From Pirellula sp. (lineage in GTDB: Bacteria > Planctomycetota > Planctomycetia > Pirellulales > Pirellulaceae): a DNA stretch of 37,526 nt. The number at the start of each line of letters is the position of its first letter. The first letter of the stretch is position 1. Position numbers and translations under genes: made by a program. The stretch is taken from assembly GCA_021300015.1 (NCBI GenBank), contig JAJTFB010000063.1, positions 1 through 37,526 on the forward strand, read 5' to 3'. Below are positions 26,101 through 31,975 of the stretch, piece after piece. The notes below the pieces were generated by a model. The model worked only from the letters and a program-made list of their open reading frames with translations. It did no database searches and was not told where the DNA came from.

Positions 26101-29100
26101 TTACCATCGTCGGGAACAAACTCAGGAGTACCTCGGTCTTCGATTTCGATGTGCGTTCGACCTACTCGGTCCGCGTCCGATCGGTCGATGCCGGTGGCTT
26201 TGCTGTCGAAACACCATTGACGATCCAGGTCCTCAATGTGAACGATCCGCCGACGGACATCTCTCTTTCCAATGCTACCATCGCGGAAAACCAACCCGCA
26301 GGTATTCCAACTTTGGTTGGCACGTTCAGCACCACCGATGCTGACGATGTAGACTCCTACTCGTACAGTTTGGTTTCGGGAGCTGGAAGTACTGACAATG
26401 CCAACTGGCAAATTATCGGTAACGCCTTGTTTACCAACTCGAACCTCAATTTCGAACAACAAAGCGTCCATCGCGTCCGGGTACGTTCTACCGATGCAGG
26501 TGGGCTCCTGACGGAAAAAGCATTTGTGATCAACATCACCAATGTCAATGAATCGCCTACCTCGATTGTCTTGAGCCGAACAACCATCGCTGAAAATGTT
26601 CCGGTCGGAACCACGGTTGGAACTCTGACCACTCTTGATCCAGACCTCGGTGATACCTTCACCTATGCTTTGGTCCCGGGATTTGGCGACAGCGACAACA
26701 CCAAATTCACTCTGGTGGGCAACCAACTGCAAACATCGACATCGGTCGATTTCGAGAGCCAGCCGAGCTATGTGCTTCGCATCCGCAGCACCGACGCGGG
26801 CGGTTTGGCCCTAGACTCGGTCTTCTTGATTGCAGTCACGAACGTCAACGAAGCTCCAACAGCGATCAACATTTCCCAGAACGCTTTGGAGAACCAAGCG
26901 ATCAGTATCCAGATCGCCCAACTCTCAGCAATCGATCCTGATGCCCAAGACTTGGTCACCTTTGCAAAGGTCGCCGGCACGGGCTCGAACGACAACGGCT
27001 TGGTCCGCGTCGATGCCGATGGCAAGATCTTTGCGTTGGCACCCCTGAATTTCGAAACCAAGCCTACTCTGGCGATTCGTGTTCGAGCCACCGATACCGC
27101 TGGACTGTCGATCGAACGAGCCCTGGTGATCAACGTGATCGACCAAAACGATACCCCAAGCGACATCGCATTGACCCCATCGAGCATTCCTGAAAACAAT
27201 GCACCCGGAAGCATCGTCGGTACGTTCATGACCAGCGACGAAGACCTTTTGGATAACCATACCTACACCCTGGTCAACGGTTTCGGTAGTACCGACAACG
27301 CATCGTTTACCATCGATGGACCAGACCTTCGAGTCAATAGCTCGCTGGATTTCGAAACCAAATCGAATTACTCGATTCGAGTTCGGTCGGCTGACCCTCA
27401 AGGAGCATCGTTCGAGAAGGTGCTCAATGTTCTTGTGATCAACCGAAACGAAACACCGACGGACATCCTTCTGTCGAGCAATGCGATCAACGAAAACTTG
27501 GCGTCCGGAACAACACTCGGCTCGCTCTCGACGATCGACCAGGATCTCGGAGATAGCTTTATCTACAGCATCGTGCCTCAAGCAGGCAGTAGCGACCATA
27601 CGGCATTTACCACGGTCGGTAACACGATCAGGACCACCCGATCGCTGAATTTCGAAGAGCAATCGATCTACAATATCCTCGTACGCTCGACCGATACCGG
27701 CGGAAATGTAACCGACAAGCAATTTTCGATCTTTGTAAACAATCTCGAAGAAGCCCCGATCAACCTAGAACTCAGCAACACAAACCTCTTGGAAAACTCC
27801 CCCCCGGGAAGCTTCATCGGGTTGCTCTCGGCGGTCGATCCGGACTTGGCAGGGCCTGTCGAATTTACTCTGGTGCCCGATGCGCTCGACAACGGAATAT
27901 TCCAGGTTTCTGGAACGCAACTGCTCTCGAACGCGATTTTCAACTTCGAATCCAAGTCGTCCTATCAAGTGCGAATCAGGGCCACCGATGTCGCTGGACA
28001 AAATGTTTTCCGAGACTTTACGATCCGTATCGTCGACGTCAACGAAGTCCCGACCCAAGTGATCCTCAGTTCGAACCAAGTCTCCGAGAATTCCACGAAC
28101 CTGCTCGTGGCTATCCTCACTACCGATGATCCAGACACCAATGAGCAAACCCTCTTTGAGTTGGTTTCCGGCACAGGAAGCACTGACAACAACGCTTTTG
28201 TGATCGTTGGCAATCAACTGCGTGCCAAGACCGCTTTCGATTTCGAAACGAAAAACGCTTACAACGTTCGGATTCAAGCCACCGATTCGGGAAGCAACCG
28301 AGCTAGCAACGCGTTTGTCATCCAAGTGCTCGATGCGAATGATGCCCCAACAGGGGTGACCCTCACGCCTGCAAGCCTCCCCGAGAACGCAGGGAACAAT
28401 CGCGTCGTCGGAAACCTTCGAGCGATCGATCAGGATACCAATGACACGTTCAGCTATGCTTTTGCGACTCCCACTACCGACTTCGTCATCGTCGGGGGGC
28501 AATTGATCGCGAACGGTTCGTTCGATTTCGAAACCCTTTCGAGCTACACACCGTCGATTGTTGTCAGTGATGCCGCCGGTGCTAACATTACCGTTCCGGT
28601 CAACGTGCAAGTGACCGACGTGAACGAACGGCCAACCAGCATTTTGATCAGCAATCAAGCGGTCAATGAGAACCTCGCGCCCGGAGCGTTGGTCGGATTG
28701 CTTACGGCACTCGACGTCGACGCGAATGAAACTGCGACGTATAGCTTGGTCCCTGGCTCAGGTGGATTCAACAACGCCTCGTTCCGCATCAATGGCAATC
28801 GGCTTGAAACCAATGCCCGATTCAACTTTGAGAAACAGGACCTTTACTCCGTTAGGGTTCGCGCGACGGATAAGGGCGGACTGTTCTTCGAAAGGGCGAT
28901 CATCGTCACGATCAACAACGTCGCTGAATTCCCACCGTTTGCGACCAACGACGCATTCCTGACTTCCTTTGGCCGACCGATCTCGATGAATGTTCTTGGG
29001 AACGACTCCGGGTTGGGTGCGGATCTCGATCCGGCTACGGTCCGCATCGTTACGCCACCGACCCAGGGCTCCGCGACAGCTTTGTCCGACGGTCGCATTC

Positions 29101-29555
29101 TATTTACTCACAATGTCGCCGATAGAAATGCACAGGTGATCCTGCAATACGAGGTCCAGGACATCAATCAGATGGTCAGCAACGTTGGCACCGTGACGGT
29201 CTCCTTCTACTCGGCGTTCCAGAACCAAGGGAACCCGTTGGATGTCAATGCCGACGGACTGATCTCTCCGTTGGATGTGCTCTCAACGGTCGACTACATC
29301 AATGCCAACCCAGGCCAGTCGCAATTGCCGCTCAACAGGCCAGATGTGCCTCCGTTTGTCGATGTCGACGGGGATGGATTCGCAACACCTTTGGATGTTC
29401 TACGCGTGGTCAATTCGATCAACCAGGCACCTGGTGCCGGTGAGGGGGAAGCCTCCTCAGAAAACGGCACGATCGATGCGGTATTTGCCCAAGGCGATTT
29501 CGGTTTCGATGGATTGGAGACCGATCCGATCGCCCGTAGGAACCGACGCAGGTAA
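20169..29555 (+). CDS. Giant secreted subtilisin with 19 cadherin-like repeats and dockerin-like C-terminus
   Basis: A 3128-aa extracellular protein. The N-terminus RFERLELRTMLA is the planctomycete LEPR-type export motif. An S8 prodomain-like region (about 110-210) precedes a subtilisin domain with triad Asp260 (VIDDGVQ), His315 (DAHGTAVAG) and Ser503 (GTSSATP), and a Ca-binding-type stretch GDGIDNDGNGWIDD. Next come a choice-of-anchor-D-like domain (about 576-683), an SdrD-B-like domain (about 684-785), a P-domain-like beta-sandwich (about 825-963, HTWDSDMEISLFAPD), 19 cadherin-like repeats of about 100 residues (1025-2921), a tandem-95-like beta domain (about 2922-3018), and a dockerin-like pair of Ca loops (DVNADGLISPLD at 3025, DVDGDGFATPLD further on). 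It is probably a surface or matrix protease/adhesin whose stalk is stiffened by calcium. Whether it processes itself is unknown. Confidence 0.95.
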   Translation: MFKRNRRPVRRSYRFERLELRTMLASDVVWNSVNWDALAGSEVPLKTSDAFYSVEDRFIGLNVSTSKLVIGLEQSSVELPTFLSGDFGLGGRARVYQTTQELTPELLKSIEQTPGVAYTAPVYIAASTGTELTLLDEFIVNLKVGVSAQEFFSSLPEVASYRPLEGTTDQFVGRFAGSTGRKALDRANLLQDNPQVEWVAPNFYQNWQRYYTPNDPRFGNLWHLNNTGQSGGLVDADVDMPEAWDINRGGSPTTVIAVIDDGVQSTHPDLNIWTNPGEIAGDGIDNDGNGWIDDIHGWNFVFNTNQSEPLGTDAHGTAVAGVAAARGDNNLGVTGAAYNSQVISIKMFDGNSVASDANIAAALLYAAGINRSGTGFWNAGDLVNNSWGGGAASTVINNALIAGTTVGRNGIGATYLFASGNNSSGTVSQPAAQAANIPGVIAVGATTNQGVRSSYSQFGSPLDLVAPSNGGTLAIDTTDRTGASGYASGDYTGTGGTGFGGTSSATPLAAGIAALAIAQADIVGVTIRPADLRAMMRNNTDLIGGATYDIATGKNNEYGFGRINAATMLSGIGNPEISVVSTTREFASGSTLNMGSALAGQIVETSLRIRNQGTSVLDISSIVLPAPFSVVNFTSGSLGLGETAVIRVRFNPMTPGSFSEDLVINNNDSNEGAYRIRLTGLATAPRLSGSVFEDFNNSGTYEFFERGVAGAGFVYLDTNNNGNFDTGESQATIDAMGYYVYPTLADGSYRVRVNIPGWTRTTANESYVVNLTNPADFSIGNNFGFGRNNRYYSFVFDDLNGDGILNGNDIPLPNFVVDAGGTTQSFSTNVPVPIVDSSTSNSTITVPASSLTIDDINVLINLTHTWDSDMEISLFAPDNTQVILSNRRGGSGDNYTNTTFDDAALTPIASGTAPFTGTFRPDQPLSAFNNKPWQGNWRLQIRDLAGGDSGTLLNWSMQISRLFRATSDTNGWALIDVNNGPVTAILQLQPTYEYTVPTNGSHSFTAAGAPIFGRTYGARTTPRPPTDIVLSSTATPENEPVGRLVGTLTSRDPNRGDSFTYALINGTGSTDNARFQIVGDKLFALETFDFEANQSFTIRVASTDVTSLTYEEAIVISVLNVNESPLTIGLNPSTIDENSPNGFYVGTLSTRDTDFLTDFVFNYQFVAGAGSTHNSSFSIVNGDLLVDGPIDFETTPVMNIRVGSTDQGGLSVEEILTITIRNVNEMPTVVNLSNTSLPENQPAGFEIGTVSNGDPDVDDTPVFSLVTGPGSDDNIMFRIVGDKLQSAVTFDFEARSAYTLRIRATDRGGFFLEQSFTINVTDVNEPPAAVTISNNRIQENLPAGTYIGTVSSTDIDGDSVQIAIVAGPGGEDNSGFQLIGRDLYSTESFDFESKRLLSVLFEATDTLGLTTRQILQIAVLNTNESPSSVALSPNTIPESATLGATIGKLITNDIDGDNVFRYEFATGAGSDDNGLFTLVGDQLRTAANYDFDVKNTYTIRVRTFDLGGLSAEQQLFVNITNVNDPPTGVVLSNSTVPENSPIGTTVGSFASTDADDGDTHTYSFVTGAGDADNTLFAIVGNELITRNIFNFESRSIYSVRIQTQDAGGLSFERLFPISITNVNESPTSVRISRRSIAENSPIGTVLGTLSTTDTDTLTDTEFVYSLVSGTGDSNNSLFTISGNQVLSNAPLDFETISKLSIRVRSTDLGGLFIEAPFAVDVTNVNELPTALNLAGNTILENQPVGTPIGVFSNNDPDFNDSHIYTLEPGTGGQDNLLFDIVGNELRSFQSYDFETKSTFNIRVRVTDRVGGFIEAPFVINVLDTNENPNVLSLSANTIAENAPSGTPIGTLIGSDPDAGSVLSYSLIGGTGSDDNASFTLAGNSISSNASFDFETKKTYSIRARVEDQFGAGLERVFQILVTNVNEAPTLVAVNPNSINERLPINSLVGDLSTSDPDAGDSFAYSLVSGSGSQDNSFFTIVGNKLRSTSVFDFDVRSTYSVRVRSVDAGGFAVETPLTIQVLNVNDPPTDISLSNATIAENQPAGIPTLVGTFSTTDADDVDSYSYSLVSGAGSTDNANWQIIGNALFTNSNLNFEQQSVHRVRVRSTDAGGLLTEKAFVINITNVNESPTSIVLSRTTIAENVPVGTTVGTLTTLDPDLGDTFTYALVPGFGDSDNTKFTLVGNQLQTSTSVDFESQPSYVLRIRSTDAGGLALDSVFLIAVTNVNEAPTAINISQNALENQAISIQIAQLSAIDPDAQDLVTFAKVAGTGSNDNGLVRVDADGKIFALAPLNFETKPTLAIRVRATDTAGLSIERALVINVIDQNDTPSDIALTPSSIPENNAPGSIVGTFMTSDEDLLDNHTYTLVNGFGSTDNASFTIDGPDLRVNSSLDFETKSNYSIRVRSADPQGASFEKVLNVLVINRNETPTDILLSSNAINENLASGTTLGSLSTIDQDLGDSFIYSIVPQAGSSDHTAFTTVGNTIRTTRSLNFEEQSIYNILVRSTDTGGNVTDKQFSIFVNNLEEAPINLELSNTNLLENSPPGSFIGLLSAVDPDLAGPVEFTLVPDALDNGIFQVSGTQLLSNAIFNFESKSSYQVRIRATDVAGQNVFRDFTIRIVDVNEVPTQVILSSNQVSENSTNLLVAILTTDDPDTNEQTLFELVSGTGSTDNNAFVIVGNQLRAKTAFDFETKNAYNVRIQATDSGSNRASNAFVIQVLDANDAPTGVTLTPASLPENAGNNRVVGNLRAIDQDTNDTFSYAFATPTTDFVIVGGQLIANGSFDFETLSSYTPSIVVSDAAGANITVPVNVQVTDVNERPTSILISNQAVNENLAPGALVGLLTALDVDANETATYSLVPGSGGFNNASFRINGNRLETNARFNFEKQDLYSVRVRATDKGGLFFERAIIVTINNVAEFPPFATNDAFLTSFGRPISMNVLGNDSGLGADLDPATVRIVTPPTQGSATALSDGRILFTHNVADRNAQVILQYEVQDINQMVSNVGTVTVSFYSAFQNQGNPLDVNADGLISPLDVLSTVDYINANPGQSQLPLNRPDVPPFVDVDGDGFATPLDVLRVVNSINQAPGAGEGEASSENGTIDAVFAQGDFGFDGLETDPIARRNRRR
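23241..28931 (+). repeat. 19 tandem cadherin-like repeats within the giant protein
   Basis: I count 19 units of 94-102 residues. Each opens with PT..I.LS...I.EN and ends with a NVNE-type linker. Conserved positions are GTLST.D.D, YSLV.G.GS.DN, F.IVGN.L, FDFE and IRVRSTD.GG, which match the cadherin Ca-binding LDYE, ATD and DxNDN sites. Units 13 and 16-18 are the most divergent, with short deletions in 16 and 18. The repeats differ too much to be recent duplications. Confidence 0.9.
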
Positions 29556-29598
29556 GACGCAGGTAAATGGACTTTTTGGAACCCTGGAAACGCAATCG

Positions 29599-30771
29599 AT
29601 GACCATGCGAAAACCTCCAAGCCCTCGGGCTTGGATCTGTCTCTCGATAGGTTGGTTGCTAGGAATGGACTTGTTGGGGGAATCCCAGCATGGGTGCGTT
29701 GGACAAGAGCCGACCGCCCCTGAGGTTGCCACTCTGGAGGTTCGTCCCGAGGATCGAAATCTTCGCCTCCACCAAATCCAAGTGATAGGGACCCACAATT
29801 CCTATCACTTGGCACCAGCACCAAAGATCATGAGCCTCATCGGACTTACCGGCAAATCGGTTTCCGAGGCGATCGATTACTCCCATGCGAATTTGGAAAC
29901 GCAGTTCGGCAAGTACGGCATTCGTCAGATCGAACTCGACATCTACGCCGATCCTGAAGGTGGGCTTTACAGCCAACCGGTCGGAAAACGATTGGCTCAG
30001 CAGACCGAGCCCGATCCCCGGATGGCTTTTGATTTCGACACTCTGATGAAGCGCCCCGGTACGAAGATCATCCACGCTCCAGGGTTCGATTTTGCTACCC
30101 ATGTTCCGACCTTGTCGATGGCCCTCGAGCAGACGGTCGCTTGGTCGAAATCCCACCCCGGTCACCTTCCTGTTTTGATTCTCTTGGAGATCAAAGAGTC
30201 GGCCACTGGGCCTGCCGGGGTCAAGCCGCTCAAGTACGATCGCTCGATGCTCGATGCTCTCGATGCAGAGATACGCGGGTGCGTGGAGTCTCGGATGCTT
30301 GTGACTCCCGATTCGGTCCGAGGAGAGTGCAAGACGCTGCGGGAATCGATTGAAACCAGGGGTTGGCCAACCCTCGAGAATCTCTGTGGAAAGATCCTCT
30401 TTGCGCTCGACAACACCGACTCGCTCAAGGATCGGTATTTGGAGGACCACGATGTCTTGAAGGATCGCGTGATGTTTGTTTCCGTTGGAGCCGAGCATCC
30501 GGCGGCCGCGTGGATGAAGATCAACGATCCAATCCGCGATTTCGAACGGATCCAACAGTGCGTGCAGAAGGGCTTTTTGGTGCGCACACGCGCCGACTCG
30601 GACACCCAACAAGCTCGCAAGAACGATCCAACCCAACGAGAGAAAGCGTTTGCGAGCGGCGCGCAGTTTATCAGCACCGACTATCCGGTTCCCGACTCAC
30701 GCTGGAGCGGCTACAGCGTCCAGTGGCCTGACCGGGCCGTCTATCGCCGCAATCCCATCACAACTCGATAA
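29599..30771 (+). CDS. Secreted Ca2+-dependent phosphatidylinositol-specific phospholipase C-like protein
   Basis: Predicted exported protein of 390 aa, PI-PLC superfamily (PLC X-like barrel). The signal segment lies at residues 11-28 (AWICLSIGWLLGMDLLGE). Active-site marks are IGTHNSYH with His66 and the metal ligand Asn67, IELDIYADPEGG with Glu112 and Asp114, a second histidine in IIHAPGFDF, and VLILLEIK for a later metal ligand. The C-terminal GAQFISTDYP is also typical. These residues fit the Ca-dependent group rather than the metal-free Bacillus type. I chose ATG at 29599; the frame is open further upstream, but that part overlaps the giant gene. It begins 43 bp after the giant gene and may share its transcript. 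The 3' end overlaps the convergent MDR gene by 14 bp. The natural substrate is not known. Confidence 0.88.
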   Translation: MTMRKPPSPRAWICLSIGWLLGMDLLGESQHGCVGQEPTAPEVATLEVRPEDRNLRLHQIQVIGTHNSYHLAPAPKIMSLIGLTGKSVSEAIDYSHANLETQFGKYGIRQIELDIYADPEGGLYSQPVGKRLAQQTEPDPRMAFDFDTLMKRPGTKIIHAPGFDFATHVPTLSMALEQTVAWSKSHPGHLPVLILLEIKESATGPAGVKPLKYDRSMLDALDAEIRGCVESRMLVTPDSVRGECKTLRESIETRGWPTLENLCGKILFALDNTDSLKDRYLEDHDVLKDRVMFVSVGAEHPAAAWMKINDPIRDFERIQQCVQKGFLVRTRADSDTQQARKNDPTQREKAFASGAQFISTDYPVPDSRWSGYSVQWPDRAVYRRNPITTR

Positions 30772-31786
30772 CGATCTTCCCAAAGTGTTGAGCCGATTCC
30801 AGGTACTCGAAGGCTTCGGGTGTTTGCTCGAATCGAAAACTTCGGTCGATCTGGGGTGTGAGTCGGTGCGAATTGAGGAAAGCGACCATCGCCTCGAAGT
30901 CATCGCGAGAACCGACATAGATGCCATTGAGGCGAACGTTCCGAGCCAGGAGAGGAAAGAGGCTTGCGGTGGGCGGACCAAAACCTGTCAGGACTCCAAT
31001 CAGAGCGATATGTCCGTCGGCGGCTACCGATTTCATCGACTGCTCGAAGGTTCCTGGCCCCCCGACCTCAACCACATGGTCAACCCCTCGGCCCTCGGAC
31101 CAAGCCCAAACGGACTTGGACCATTCGGGTGTTTCCCGGTAGTTGATTCCGTGGTCGGCTCCGAGTTGGCGGGCTTGCTCGAGTTTCGCATCGCTGCTGG
31201 AGGTAACGACGACTTTGGCACCCAGAAGCTTGGCGAATTGCAGGGCGAAGATCGAGACCCCGCCGGTCCCCAAAACACAGACCGATTGACCCGTTTGTAG
31301 GTTTCCACGGCGGACCAGAGCGACCCAGGCTGTCAGGGCCGCACAGGGGAGCGTGGCCGCTTGGGCAAAGCTCCACCCATCGGGGATTCGGACCAAGGCA
31401 TCCTGATCGAATACGGCAAAATCTCGCAGCATTCCGTCCAAATTCCCACCGAGATCCGCCTGGTGGTACCCCAAGTCGAACTTTCCCGAGGTCCAGGTTG
31501 GAAAAAAACAGGCAGCCACTCGGTCGCCGGGCTGGAACCGCGATACGGCCGATCCGACGGCGAGGATCTCGCCGGCTCCATCCGAGGCGGGCACCTTTCC
31601 CTCGACGTTTCTACCTGCGAGGTTTCGCCATTGGATGCGATCTCGATAGTTCAGCGAGACGGCCTTGACTGCCACGAGGCATTCGTGGGGTTGGAGGTCG
31701 TTGGGGCTCGGAGCGGGCTGAGTTTGAGCAACGAGGTCGTAGGAGGTGGAATTTTTACGATAGATCCAGCGACGGCAGTCGTTCAT
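30758..31786 (-). CDS. MDR-family NAD(P)-dependent oxidoreductase (quinone oxidoreductase-like)
   Basis: Soluble medium-chain dehydrogenase/reductase of 342 aa from ATG at 31786. The frame stays open to 31900, but that extension would overlap the tRNA gene and adds no family sequence, so I reject it. The N-terminal GroES-like domain shows VSLNYRDRIQW and GDRVAACFFP. The nucleotide-binding fold shows VCVLGTGGVSIFALQFAKLLGAKVVVTSSS. The catalytic-zinc Cys of true alcohol dehydrogenases is absent (Asn-Tyr-Arg-Asp in its place), which points to the zinc-free quinone oxidoreductase/alkenal reductase side. The physiological substrate is unknown. It converges on the PI-PLC gene with a 14-bp overlap of the ends. 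Confidence 0.92.
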   Translation of the reverse strand: MNDCRRWIYRKNSTSYDLVAQTQPAPSPNDLQPHECLVAVKAVSLNYRDRIQWRNLAGRNVEGKVPASDGAGEILAVGSAVSRFQPGDRVAACFFPTWTSGKFDLGYHQADLGGNLDGMLRDFAVFDQDALVRIPDGWSFAQAATLPCAALTAWVALVRRGNLQTGQSVCVLGTGGVSIFALQFAKLLGAKVVVTSSSDAKLEQARQLGADHGINYRETPEWSKSVWAWSEGRGVDHVVEVGGPGTFEQSMKSVAADGHIALIGVLTGFGPPTASLFPLLARNVRLNGIYVGSRDDFEAMVAFLNSHRLTPQIDRSFRFEQTPEAFEYLESAQHFGKIVIEL

Positions 31787-31870
31787 AGAGAAAAACCGAG
31801 CGTAAGATTTTAAAGTTGGCTTGTGAATCGAACCTAGTAAGATATGCTTTCGATAGTCTAGCGACCATTG

Positions 31871-31952
31871 GGAGGATAAGCGAATGGTTAGCGGCATCAT
31901 TGGAAATGATGTGCCCCGTAAGGGGTTGCGGGTTCGATCCCCGTGTCCTCCG
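31871..31952 (+). tRNA. tRNA-Ser (anticodon GGA)
   Basis: The acceptor arm is GGAGGAT (31871-31877) with GTCCTCC (31945-31951), the last pair being T-G. The anticodon stem CATCA/TGATG encloses TTGGAAA, giving GGA at 31902-31904. The variable arm is long with a CCCC-GTAA-GGGG hairpin (31914-31925), as in class II tRNAs. The T arm is GCGGG-TTCGATC-CCCGT. The discriminator base is G, as in serine tRNAs. CCA is not encoded. The D arm has the usual AATGGTTA loop, but I can form only two good stem pairs, and base 8 is A rather than T, so the D arm is atypical. It sits 84 bp upstream of the MDR gene start in opposite orientation. Confidence 0.8.
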
Positions 31953-31975
31953 CTCCGGCGATACCGTGCGAACGT

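Noticed and set aside
25698..26732. 344-codon minus-strand open frame inside the giant gene
   Set aside because: It repeats with the period of the cadherin units and is a shadow of them.
23241..28931. Periodic DNA repeats considered as a CRISPR or satellite array
   Set aside because: The period is about 300 bp, the frame is open throughout and the units are diverged protein domains.
31787..31900. N-terminal extension of the MDR oxidoreductase
   Set aside because: It would run into the tRNA gene and adds no family sequence; ATG at 31786 gives the normal N-terminus.
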